Below are positions 8,975 to 16,745 of a stretch of 64,000 nucleotides of DNA, piece by piece. The notes beneath the pieces were generated by a model that was not told where the DNA came from, searched no databases, and was given only the letters and a program-made list of their open reading frames with translations. Position numbers and translations under genes: made by a program. Origin of the DNA: Candidatus Galacturonatibacter soehngenii. GTDB taxonomy: Bacteria; Bacillota; Clostridia; Lachnospirales; Lachnospiraceae. The first letter of the stretch is position 1. Every line of letters begins with the position of its first letter. The DNA is taken from assembly GCF_008830185.1 (NCBI RefSeq), contig NZ_WAGX01000005.1, forward strand, positions 868,001 through 932,000, given 5' to 3'.

Positions 8975-9796
8975 TTATTTCATCGTAAAGCCATACTTTT
9001 CAAAGGAAGCGACTGCCTCTGGTGTTGATAAGAAATCAACAAAGGCTTTTGCCGCCTCTTGATTGATTGAAGTTTTTATTACGGCAACTGGATAAATAAT
9101 GTCTTTGTGGCTTCCTTCTGGTGCTTTGCAAATGATTTTAATATTTTCACCTACACTTACATCCGTGGAATATACCACGCCACAATCAACCTCTCCTGCC
9201 TCAACCCATGTAAGAACTTGCCTTACGTCACTACCGTAATTCGACTTGGTTTTAACGGTATCTAATATCCCAAGATTTGTAAATATCTCTTTAGAATATT
9301 GCCCAACTGGTACGTTCTCTGGATTTCCAAGTGCAATTATCTTTACTTTTTCTGTTCCTACATCTTCAAAGTTTGTTAGTTTAAGTTTACTATCTTTTGG
9401 TGCTATTAAAACTACTTCATTATGTAGTAACTCCTTTTTGGTATGCTCAAGTAAAAGGTCCCCTTCTTCTAGTGCATCCATTTGTTTTGTCGCAGCTGAG
9501 ATAAAGACATCTGCTGGTGCGCCTTCTTCGATTTGGGTCATTAGAGCTCCTGAAGCACCATACGAAAAAGTTAGTGTGACATTTGGAGCTATTTGTTTAT
9601 AGGTATCTGCTATTTCTTTTGTTACATCCGTTAAACTAACTGCGCATAGAATCGTCAACTCCACTTGTGTTTCTTTTGCTGCACTTGTAGACTGTTTTGT
9701 CGTTGCTTGCGTGTCTATTGTTTTTTTACTTGTACATCCTGAAAGTATGGACATTGTTAGTAAGGTTAGTAACATTGTTGCAATCAATTTTTTCAT
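8975..9796 (-). CDS. modA: Molybdate-binding lipoprotein ModA
   Basis: A 273-residue periplasmic-type binding protein, here a lipoprotein: positively charged MKK start, hydrophobic stretch and the lipobox SILSGC near residue 21. The mature part has the ModA pattern LTILCAVSLTDV, TFSYGASGAL, QIEEGAPADVFISA and the C-terminal AKAFVDFLSTPEA. I use the ATG at 9796 because GGAG lies 6 nt upstream; in-frame ATGs further upstream lack such a site and would precede the signal peptide. A GC-rich hairpin (GCCGCC/GGCGGC, about 9811-9827) lies just upstream. The IS110 element lies on its promoter side. Confidence 0.92.
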   Translation of the reverse strand: MKKLIATMLLTLLTMSILSGCTSKKTIDTQATTKQSTSAAKETQVELTILCAVSLTDVTKEIADTYKQIAPNVTLTFSYGASGALMTQIEEGAPADVFISAATKQMDALEEGDLLLEHTKKELLHNEVVLIAPKDSKLKLTNFEDVGTEKVKIIALGNPENVPVGQYSKEIFTNLGILDTVKTKSNYGSDVRQVLTWVEAGEVDCGVVYSTDVSVGENIKIICKAPEGSHKDIIYPVAVIKTSINQEAAKAFVDFLSTPEAVASFEKYGFTMK

Positions 9797-9949
9797 TGTA
9801 ATCTCCATTCCGCCGCCAAGCGGCGGCACAAATAGTAATGAAAGTATTCACAAACCTTTACTTCCGTGAAATAATAACTTCAAGAAGCTACACTACAAAG
9901 CACGGGAGGAGGAGTTGTAAATTCTTTCTCGTTTTAGACAGCATTGTAA

Positions 9950-10050
9950 TCAGTGTAAGTTCTGCCTGTTCAAGCACAAATAAGTGGCTCTATAAGACCG
10001 TACACTAAGAATTGTTTTAACGCCTAGGTTAAATTGTGTGGCAGAACAGT
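9950..10050 (+). ncRNA. Candidate IS110 bridge RNA
   Basis: The non-coding stretch before the recombinase folds into nested stems: GTTCTGCC (9959-9966) with GGCAGAAC (10040-10047), TTTAAC (10016-10021) with GTTAAA (10028-10033), and an alternative AGTGTA (9952-9957) with TACACT (10001-10006). In the IS110 group a structured RNA from the left end guides target and donor recognition, and this has the right place and strand. Loop assignments and limits are inference. Confidence 0.5.
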
Positions 10051-10088
10051 CAATGGCTTCTTTACTTAATTTCGAAAGGAGCATGACT

Positions 10089-11360
10089 ATGAAAGTTATC
10101 TACCAAACCTGTTGTGGTGTCGATGTACATAAATCTTTTCTCGTTGCCACAATCATTAAAACAACTTCTGGTGTTGAACCTACCTATCAGAAGAAACGTT
10201 TTTCTACTTTTAACAATTCTATTCTTGAATTCAAACAGTGGCTGATTGAAAATGAATGCCGCGACATTTGTATGGAATCTACCGGCAAGTACTGGGTTCC
10301 TGTCTTTAATCTTCTTGAAGAAGATATCAATGTCACGATTGCCAACCCCAAATGGGTAAAAGCGGTAAAAGGTAATAAGGATGATACGAAAGACTCCAAA
10401 TGGATTGGAAATCTGTTTCGGCTTGGACTTGTTCCCGGCAGTTACATTCCTTGTAAACCGATACGTATTCTAAGAGAATACACACGCTATCGTTACAAAA
10501 TGGTTTGTTGCCGTTCCGGTGAAAAGAATCGGTATCAGAATGCGCTCACTGTATGCAATGTCGCATTAGACTCTGTTGTATCTGATATCTTTGGGAAGTC
10601 ATCCACATCCATTATAGATTACCTACTTGAACAGTCTGGCAATTCAATCAACCACGAAGAAATCGCATCTAAACTCCTTAAAAAGCTCAAGGAGAAAGAA
10701 CCTGCTGTTATTGAATCCATTGAAGGATATCAGATGACTGATACCCAAAAATATCGTATGCGCCTCGTCCGCGCACATATGGATTATATCACAGCTGAAA
10801 TCCAAGATATAGATTCTCAGATAGAATTTTTGATTTCTTCCCATGCTGATTTTGAAAATGCTATCCAGTTTCTCTGTACCATTCCGGGTGTTAAACGTGA
10901 TAGTGCAATTACTATCATCTCCGAAATAGGTATTGATATGTCTCAGTTTTCAAGTAACAAGCGTCTTTGCAGTTGGGCTGGATTAACTCCAGGTAATAAC
11001 GAATCTGCTGGTAAGAAGAAATCTGTTAGGATTACACGTGCTGGAGTATACCTCAAACCTGCATTGGTGCAATGTGCCCATGCAGCCGTAAAATCCGACA
11101 AATCCCCTTACTATAAAAAGAAATATGAATCTCTTTTAAAACGCCGTGGCAAAAAAAGAGCCATTATTGCAATTGCTCGAATGATCCTCACCGCCATTTA
11201 TCAAATGCTGTCTAATGGTGAAGTATGGAATCCAAGCGATATTTATAAAATTGATATGCCGGTTACCTTAGTTGAAAAACAAAAGGAAAAGGCCATCAAG
11301 CAAGCCAAGAAACTTTTATTACGTGAAGGGGTTATTACTGAATCACAATTACTTTCTTGA
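10089..11360 (+). CDS. IS110-family RNA-guided recombinase/transposase
   Basis: A 423-residue IS110-family enzyme. The N-terminal RuvC-like DEDD domain shows CGVDVHK (Asp), CMESTGKYW (Glu) and KDDTKDSKW (two Asp). The C-terminal Transposase_20 domain has TIPGVKRDSAITIISEIG and WAGLTPGNNESAGKK, where the serine in NESAGK corresponds to the nucleophile position of the family. Both domains look intact, so it may be active. I chose the ATG at 10089 because AAAGGAG ends 7 nt before it; two earlier in-frame ATGs have no usable spacing. The left non-coding region is a candidate bridge RNA, which fits the IS110 rather than IS1111 subgroup. Confidence 0.92.
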   Translation: MKVIYQTCCGVDVHKSFLVATIIKTTSGVEPTYQKKRFSTFNNSILEFKQWLIENECRDICMESTGKYWVPVFNLLEEDINVTIANPKWVKAVKGNKDDTKDSKWIGNLFRLGLVPGSYIPCKPIRILREYTRYRYKMVCCRSGEKNRYQNALTVCNVALDSVVSDIFGKSSTSIIDYLLEQSGNSINHEEIASKLLKKLKEKEPAVIESIEGYQMTDTQKYRMRLVRAHMDYITAEIQDIDSQIEFLISSHADFENAIQFLCTIPGVKRDSAITIISEIGIDMSQFSSNKRLCSWAGLTPGNNESAGKKKSVRITRAGVYLKPALVQCAHAAVKSDKSPYYKKKYESLLKRRGKKRAIIAIARMILTAIYQMLSNGEVWNPSDIYKIDMPVTLVEKQKEKAIKQAKKLLLREGVITESQLLS

Positions 11361-11393
11361 GCTTTTTAAAAATAAATAGTCCCTATTTTTAAG

Positions 11394-11453
11394 CTAACAC
11401 CTGATAGCTTGTTTAAGTGCGCCATTTTCTGGCTGCCCTCTACTTTCTTTCAC
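11394..11453 (-). pseudogene. Start of an interrupted small gene next to the IS110 end
   Basis: On the minus strand an ideal AGGAGGAG (11467-11460) is followed after 6 nt by GTG and a 19-codon frame ending at TAG 11396-11394. A strong terminator (11513-11483) lies upstream of it. The arrangement terminator, ribosome site, start and then abrupt loss at the IS looks like a leader-regulated gene cut by the insertion. No continuation was found beyond the IS near modA. No product is recognised. Confidence 0.3.
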
Positions 11454-11482
11454 ACTAATCTCCTCCTACTTTTCAACGAAAA

Positions 11483-11513
11483 AAAGGAGTCAAATTTAGT
11501 ATTTGACTCCTTT
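11483..11513 (-). terminator. Intrinsic terminator, minus strand
   Basis: A perfect 13-bp stem, AAAGGAGTCAAAT with ATTTGACTCCTTT and a 5-nt loop, is followed on the minus strand by seven T (11485-11479). No minus-strand gene lies upstream before the divergent signal peptidase gene, so it may be a leader attenuator. Beyond this element and the interrupted frame, 11361-11744 shows only AT-rich DNA and a weak extended -10 (TGCTACAAT, 11654-11662) for the next gene. Confidence 0.7.
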
Positions 11514-11744
11514 GTCTACGATTGGTTTTCTTTATAAGAAATAATTATAACTGGTGTTTTTCAAATTTGCTATACATATTTAAATTTTTAAGACATTTTA
11601 TTATAGTTATGAATTTTAAATGAAAACAATAATTTTTCTTTTCTAAAAAAATATGCTACAATTATCATGTTGTTAATTAATTTATTGAGAAGGTTATCTT
11701 TGAATCTTTTTTGAAATATTATAAACTTAAGGAGAGCTTAACAA

Positions 11745-12272
11745 ATGAAACAATCACGAATTGATAATTTAAAAAATATTTGGGAAATGGCCAAATCAGT
11801 TTTTTGTGCTTTGATTCTCGCCTATGTGCTAAATACCTGTGTCATTGTAAATGCGCAAGTTCCTTCCAGTTCGATGGAGACTACAGTAATGACTGGTGAT
11901 AGAATTATAGCCAATCGTTTGTCGTATCTCATAGAGCCCCCTAAAAGAGGAGATATCGTTACATTTATCTACCCTGATGACGGTAAGACTGCTTATTTAA
12001 AACGTATTATTGGTTTACCATGTGAAACAATTGAAGGAAGAGATGGAAAAATCTATATTAATGGTGAACAACTAGAAAACGATTATACAAGTGAGGAAGG
12101 TATTGATAACTTTGGCCCTTTTTTAATCCCTGATGAATGTTATTTTATGATGGGTGACAATCGAAATGATTCTTGGGATTCAAGATATTGGACAAATAAA
12201 TATGTATCCTCTAAAAATATCATCGGAAAAGCTGTGATAAGCTATTATCCACATCCACGGATTTTGAAGTAG
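11745..12272 (+). CDS. lepB: Signal peptidase I
   Basis: A 175-residue type I signal peptidase, which cleaves signal peptides of exported proteins at the outer face of the membrane. One N-terminal membrane segment (about residues 16-37) is followed by the catalytic serine in PSSSM (Ser43), the catalytic lysine in YLKRIIGLP (Lys86) and the box E motif GDNRNDSWDSR. Size fits the short Gram-positive SipS type. AAGGAGAG lies upstream of the ATG. It is one of the few plus-strand genes and stands alone between mobile elements, so it may be an accessory copy. Confidence 0.93.
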   Translation: MKQSRIDNLKNIWEMAKSVFCALILAYVLNTCVIVNAQVPSSSMETTVMTGDRIIANRLSYLIEPPKRGDIVTFIYPDDGKTAYLKRIIGLPCETIEGRDGKIYINGEQLENDYTSEEGIDNFGPFLIPDECYFMMGDNRNDSWDSRYWTNKYVSSKNIIGKAVISYYPHPRILK

Positions 12273-12444
12273 CTAGGACATCTATTATAAGGCTCTATTA
12301 TTAAATATCTTCTCGGTATGATGTTTTTTCTTCTTCAGTGTCATATCGAATAGTTCATATTCTGCCGAATATTGCGGGAGATGGCTGTTTTTCCCAAACA
12401 TGCCGAATCTATTGGATATGAATTTCAGTTTATTAATTACATAA

Positions 12445-13113
12445 CTTTCCACTTACCTGAAGGATTTCAAAGGTTATGTCCATTCCGATGGATACTCTGG
12501 ATATAACAAACTAAGTGGTATCACCAGAGTTGGCTGCTGGGCACATCTGAGGCGTAAGTTTGTGGAAGCAATTCCTACAAAGAAAGCTACAGATGGACCA
12601 CCGACTAGTGCTGAGATAGGTCGGCAGTACTGTGATAAGCTGTTTGCTATCGAAGACAGTATAAAAGACCTGCTACCTGAAGAAAGATTCTGTAAACGTC
12701 TTGAACTTGAAAAGCCAGTTCTTGAGGCTTTTTGGTGTTGGCTTGATTCACTGAATGTATTAAAAGATTCATCACTTGGAAAAGCAGTTACCTATGCGCA
12801 GAATCAAAAGCCATATATGGAGAACTATCTTCTTGATGGAAGATGTTCTTTATCAAACAATGCAGCTGAGAATGCCATTCGCCCATTCACCGTAGGAAGG
12901 AAAAACTGGCTCTTTGCAGATACTCCAAAAGGAGCAAAAGCAACCGCTGCAGTATATAGTTTAATTGAGACTGCAAAAGCAAATGGTCTCAATGTATTTG
13001 CATATCTTCAACATTTGCTGATCTATATGCCTGATGCCCAATGGCAGCAACATCCAGAGGAATTGGATGATCTCATGCCTTGGGCACCAGAAGTACAGGA
13101 ACAATGTAAATAG
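12445..13113 (+). pseudogene. IS66-family transposase, C-terminal fragment
   Basis: About 222 residues matching the C-terminal part of IS66 TnpC (normally about 500 residues). The frame is open from 12445 after an in-frame TAA and reads YVHSDGYSGYNKL, then CWAHLRRKF, and later SNNAAENAIRPFTVGRKNW and the IS66 C-terminal domain ending in DLMPWAPEVQ. The N-terminal half, tnpA and tnpB are absent. The GTG at 12562 is internal and not a true start. The 170 bp before it carry no recognisable gene. Confidence 0.85.
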
Positions 13114-13227
13114 AAACTATTGTTGGGGATAGCATTATAAACCATCTCCGTTTTATTTAGTAGGCACTATGTTATTAATCGCTTACGTTAAATAAAATAT
13201 TTTTTCTTACAAGTATCCCTTTATTAT

Positions 13228-13275
13228 AAAAAATAAGTATCCCCAACTCTTGGAAAGTTAGGATACTTATTTTTT
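13228..13275. terminator. Bidirectional intrinsic terminator
   Basis: AAAAATAAGTATCC (ending near 13242) pairs with GGATACTTATTTTT (from 13261), leaving A- and T-runs on both sides. It lies between the IS66 remnant on the plus strand and the ATPase gene on the minus strand. A second hairpin (AAGGATGCTTG with CAAGCGTCCTT, about 13326-13352) abuts the ATPase stop. Confidence 0.65.
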
Positions 13276-13353
13276 AATCATTCTGAGGGCACTTTTAAGT
13301 ACCTTTCTTAATTCGAATATACCAAAGGATGCTTGTAAAATCAAGCGTCCTTT

Positions 13354-14100
13354 TTATTCAAAATCTTCATTTAGCAATCTTTTTATAAATGATTCACGAT
13401 CATTTATAAATAGCTTTGTCACATTATAACATTCTGTTTCTTCATATTTGCATAAATTTATTTGTTCATTATCAAAAGAATATATACTTCCATTAGGAAT
13501 ACCTAAAAGAATAGGAGAATGCGTTGCTATTATAAATTGTGAACCTGCCTTTGCCATTCTTGATATTTGAATTAATAAAGATAACTGTCTTTGTGGAGAA
13601 AGAGCTGCTTCTGGTTCGTCCATGATGTATATTCCCTCTCTTTCATTGGTCTGAAAAAAAGAAAGAAAACTTTCACCATGTGACTGTTCATGTAAAGACT
13701 TACCACCGTATCTTTCATAAAAAACTTCTTTTGGTGTCAAATCTCGATAGTCCTCTAATTTACTTGCTACATTAAAAAAACTCTCCGCTCTAAAGAAGTA
13801 ACCACCTTTTGGTCTCTTAATTCCTTTACTTATCTTAATTGCGTTACTTAGCTCAGAAACATCGTCGTATGTTGAAAAATTGTAATTTATGGTCCCTCCT
13901 TCTGGATTAAAACCATATGCAACTGCAATAGCTTCCAATAAAGTCGATTTGCCCGTTCCATTTTCACCTACAAAATAAGTTATTTCATTATCAAAATTTA
14001 AGATTTCTAATTGGCTAATCGATGGTATTTCTTTTAAATAGGAATTGTTAGAAATTTTATTCCAATCAATTGTTATTGCTTGAATAAAATTTTTGTTCAT
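13354..14100 (-). CDS. Stand-alone AAA/ABC-type ATPase (COG3910-like)
   Basis: A 248-residue soluble ATPase of the SMC/RecF-like ABC superfamily. Walker A FVGENGTGKST near residue 45, an ABC-type signature EQSHGESFLSFF near 138-149, Walker B GIYIMDEPEAALS and the switch histidine ATHSP are all visible. No coiled-coil or nuclease domain is attached, and no nuclease partner lies next door, so it is not a complete OLD/RloC/Septu-like system. Such single-domain predicted ATPases are common in genomes but lack an assigned role. GGGAG lies upstream of the ATG. A short uncharacterised frame precedes it by 50 bp. Confidence 0.8.
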   Translation of the reverse strand: MNKNFIQAITIDWNKISNNSYLKEIPSISQLEILNFDNEITYFVGENGTGKSTLLEAIAVAYGFNPEGGTINYNFSTYDDVSELSNAIKISKGIKRPKGGYFFRAESFFNVASKLEDYRDLTPKEVFYERYGGKSLHEQSHGESFLSFFQTNEREGIYIMDEPEAALSPQRQLSLLIQISRMAKAGSQFIIATHSPILLGIPNGSIYSFDNEQINLCKYEETECYNVTKLFINDRESFIKRLLNEDFE

Positions 14101-14149
14101 CTGTATGTATACTCCCTTCTTACATCATTTTACTACTGAACGTCTAACT

Positions 14150-14320
14150 TTACTGATATAAACTAATTATGTATTCAACTAATTTACCTTCTTGCATTTC
14201 ATTATAACTGAATACTTTGTACTTTGATAGATGATTTAAGGCCTCCAGGTAAAATAAGTTATTTCTTTCAATTCCATTATTAAACATTTGAATTCCAGTC
14301 TCGCTCTCTGCTGTACTCAT
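14150..14320 (-). CDS. Small hypothetical protein or gene remnant
   Basis: A 56-residue frame beginning MSTAESETG and ending EYIISLYQ, with ordinary codon use and a mostly helical, soluble look. An in-frame stop lies about 24 codons before the ATG, and the ATG has no good ribosome site, so this may be the tail of a decayed gene. It ends 50 bp upstream of the ATPase gene on the same strand. I do not recognise it. Confidence 0.35.
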   Translation of the reverse strand: MSTAESETGIQMFNNGIERNNLFYLEALNHLSKYKVFSYNEMQEGKLVEYIISLYQ

Positions 14321-14830
14321 ATCAAAAGCTAACTCTGAAACACAAAAAATAATTAATTATCTTATTCTCGTTATTGTCATATTATTTAGTTTATTTATTA
14401 TACCATATACCTTTATTGTTTTACAATTTATTTTTTTCGACAAATCATATTTACTGTATTTTACATAGCATAGGATAGTTTTTTACTAAAGTCATTGATT
14501 TTAATATGAAATTTATAAATATTTATTCTTCTTAGTTTTCTTATTTATTTCAAAAAATACTTTATGTAGTGACGAAGCCGAGTATACTCCTTCCTCTATA
14601 GGTAGGGGATGAATCTGTGTTTTTTTATGTCACTTTTTTGTTGTAAAATAATAGTAATTGTTGCATTATATATTCAGTAGTATATTATAACTTCTCGGAA
14701 TTAGCTCATTCCAGTACTAACGTAGATTGAAAACTGAATACAGATAGTTTTAGAGATAAGGAAGAAAATTGTGCATGAGAAATAGACATAGTGGCTGCTA
14801 TGCTTTAAAATGAAGATGTCATGAAACTTA
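14321..14830. other. Non-coding AT-rich gap with possible IS200/IS605 end remnant
   Basis: No convincing gene is seen in these 510 bp. At 14571-14615 the minus strand reads CATCCCCTACCTATAGAGG and then AAGGAGTATACTCGG, resembling the right-end/omega-RNA hairpin that follows tnpB in clostridial IS200/IS605 elements; no tnpA or tnpB coding remains. The rest holds scattered A/T runs. Confidence 0.3.
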
Positions 14831-16319
14831 TTATGTAGTGAGTTTACTAAATGACATTTGGAAATCCTCTACGGAAGGCATTTCCCATGCATCAAGATGT
14901 TGGAGCATCATGATGCCATAGAGGCGGCAGTACCACATCTTTGTTGAGCGGTGTCTGCCGCCTTCTAGTTTATAGTCTACTTTCTCACGTTTATTGGAGC
15001 GTTCCACAGAAGTTCTTTTATCATATTCCTTTTTCCATTCCTTACTGTCTCTTGGCGGTATGTTAAATATTCTGGGATTATCTTTTAGTTGGGTATGTAC
15101 AGTGCGTCCATACTTTGCATTAGAACAGGGAGTCTCACAGTAACAACCGCGTTTTCGGTCTGATTGCGGACAACGAAACTTACAACGGTTTTTCTTTGGC
15201 TCTATCCCATCATGACACATGCGTAAGCCCAGTTTACAGATAGGAGCCCCATCCGGAGCTATCGTGAAGGAATCTTTATATTTGTAGTTGCCATTGTTGG
15301 TTTTCTTTAAATCAATAAAAGGCGTGATATGATGGCGTTTACAGTAATCGTATCGTATACAGGAATGGCATCCATAGCCGAGTCTAACAGGAGCTTTTCC
15401 AGATGGAACTGCGGCAGATAAACCTGCATGTAAAGAAGGAATGTAAAAATGACAGCATGTCATGTCTGGAAGCTCGCTCAAGCAAAGGAAATACAGGCAG
15501 GTCGCTGCGAGAATCAGAAGCTACAAACATATAGAGATAGTAGCCGTTGAAGTAGCATTCTCTAGAAGAGTCCCAGCCACTGTTGTAGTCAGGCTGTGAG
15601 AACTTCCATTTGCATTTACAATCAAAGATACCTTTATCACGGCAATCACAGATGCGTTTGCTTCGCAAAAGAGCAGATGTTCGAATGGGAGTGCCGTCAC
15701 CAGCTACCGAAAGATGGGCTTGATTGATTAAGCCTCTCTCTACAGACCTGCTTAAGAACTGATGAAAATAGAGCTTAAAAATCAGGCTGAAGGGATGGGT
15801 AGTTTTCTGAGAATGTTTTTCCAAAAAGGGAAGAAGCCTAGAACACAAGGTATCCGTATTAGCAGGTGTTTTATCCCCCTTTTTCTTACCCTTGGCTACT
15901 TTTTCTTTTAGGTAGCGTTCTTAAGGTGAAAGATTGTTGCTATCAGATATCCAGAGGCGGGAAAAGAAATCATAAAAGGTACCAATACCTGGGGTGTCAC
16001 CAACAGGAAAACCGCTGAGAATAGCATAAAGAGGGCAAGTTTTGAGTAAAGAAACCCAAGCGGTAATAGAAGTAACCTTGAGCTTCAGGGAAAGTAAATA
16101 GGAACGGAGCATCAAGGAAGGTAGTCTGGGTTCAGGACCAAGCTTAGAGTAGCGCTCCTGCATGATTGTATCTGTCTGTGATAAATCCAGATACCAGAAC
16201 GTGGTGATAACATCCCAAGTATCCTTAGAAAGAGTAAAAGGGTCTGGATAATATTTAAGAAATTCGGATACAAAAGTATCCTGATAGGCGGAATGACCGC
16301 CAGTAATAACAGGTAACAT
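14831..16319 (-). pseudogene. DDE-type transposase broken by frameshifts
   Basis: A transposase of the IS4/IS5/IS1182-like DDE kind, split by at least three frameshifts. The first part (from ATG 16319, GGAGG 8 nt upstream) reads LPVITGGHSAYQDTF and ends early at 15921; the frame resumes as ERYLKEKVAKGKKKG. The middle part reads HLSVAGDGTPIRTSA, then shifts near 15440 to LEKLLLDSAMDAIPVYD, and shifts again near 15355 to YCKRHHITPFIDLKK. The last part has DGAPICKLGLRMCHDG and a C-terminal region typical of these enzymes. The gene is inactive as written; sequencing error cannot explain three separate shifts easily. Confidence 0.85.
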
Positions 16320-16431
16320 TAAAATCGCCTCCAAGTCGAAAAAAATAAATTACATTTAATCGGTTTCGCCGCAAATTTTTGTGGATTAGTCAAGCGTTTT
16401 TGGCAAAAAAAGTGGGTGATTTTATAAAAAT

Positions 16432-16470
16432 AGAATCTCAAAGCCTTATAAATTAAGGCCTAGAGATTCC
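16432..16470. repeat. Two-step hairpin upstream of small membrane peptide gene
   Basis: GAATCTC pairs with GAGATTC and, inside it, GCCTTA pairs with TAAGGC. No T-run follows on either strand. It lies 40 bp before the AGGAGGAGG of the next small gene and may be its leader or the end of the neighbouring dead transposon. Confidence 0.45.
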
Positions 16471-16508
16471 GAGAATCTATTTAAGAATATAGGAGGAGGA
16501 TTACAAAA

Positions 16509-16667
16509 ATGAAAGGACTTAAAACTTTATTATTTGGATTTATGTTTATACTAATCGGTGGGTTTATATTAATTGATCCAAGCAGTAGCTTTGGAGGTGT
16601 TGTCGAAATTATATTGTTTGCTATTGGTATCTCATTTGGTATATCTGGATTAAAAAAGAATGACTAG
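16509..16667 (+). CDS. 52-residue hydrophobic membrane peptide
   Basis: A short gene with all the marks of expression: AGGAGGAGG 8 nt before the ATG and an intrinsic terminator 10 bp after the stop. The peptide begins MKGLKTLLFGFMF and has two hydrophobic segments (about residues 5-21 and 28-45) joined by a DPSSSFGG turn, ending in KKND, so a two-pass membrane protein with a charged tail is likely. No toxin antisense RNA is evident. Function unknown. Confidence 0.65.
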   Translation: MKGLKTLLFGFMFILIGGFILIDPSSSFGGVVEIILFAIGISFGISGLKKND

Positions 16668-16677
16668 TTATCACTTA

Positions 16678-16706
16678 AAAGAGCTGGTTATCTCTACCAG
16701 CTCTTT
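16678..16706 (+). terminator. Intrinsic terminator of the small membrane peptide gene
   Basis: AAAGAGCTGGT pairs perfectly with ACCAGCTCTTT across a 7-nt loop, followed by TATAT. It also faces the end of the convergent tail-fibre gene. Confidence 0.75.
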
Positions 16707-16745
16707 ATATAAGGCTATTAAAGTGTATTCCGTGGCATAAGCAAG

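Larger units (their letters stand above)
9900..11450 (+). mobile_element. IS110-family insertion sequence (ends approximate)
   Basis: The element contains one DEDD-type recombinase gene and about 150-190 bp of structured non-coding DNA before it. IS110 elements lack clear terminal inverted repeats and target duplications, so I cannot fix the ends; the stated limits are a guess based on where structure and coding end. It lies between modA and the signal peptidase gene and may separate modABC from its native promoter. Confidence 0.6.

Noticed and set aside
9811-9827. GCCGCC/GGCGGC hairpin before modA as molybdenum-cofactor riboswitch
   Set aside because: It is a single short stem lacking the conserved multi-stem Moco RNA core; the leader is also cut by the IS110 element.
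12562-13113. Independent 183-residue gene starting at GTG 12562
   Set aside because: The IS66 frame continues 39 codons upstream with conserved sequence, so this is part of a truncated transposase.
13354-14320. ATPase plus small upstream frame as a two-gene defence system
   Set aside because: The small frame lacks a ribosome site and a known nuclease or effector motif; no third component is seen. The evidence is too thin.
14831-16319. Three separate small genes on the minus strand
   Set aside because: The pieces are consecutive parts of one transposase in different frames, so they are one pseudogene.
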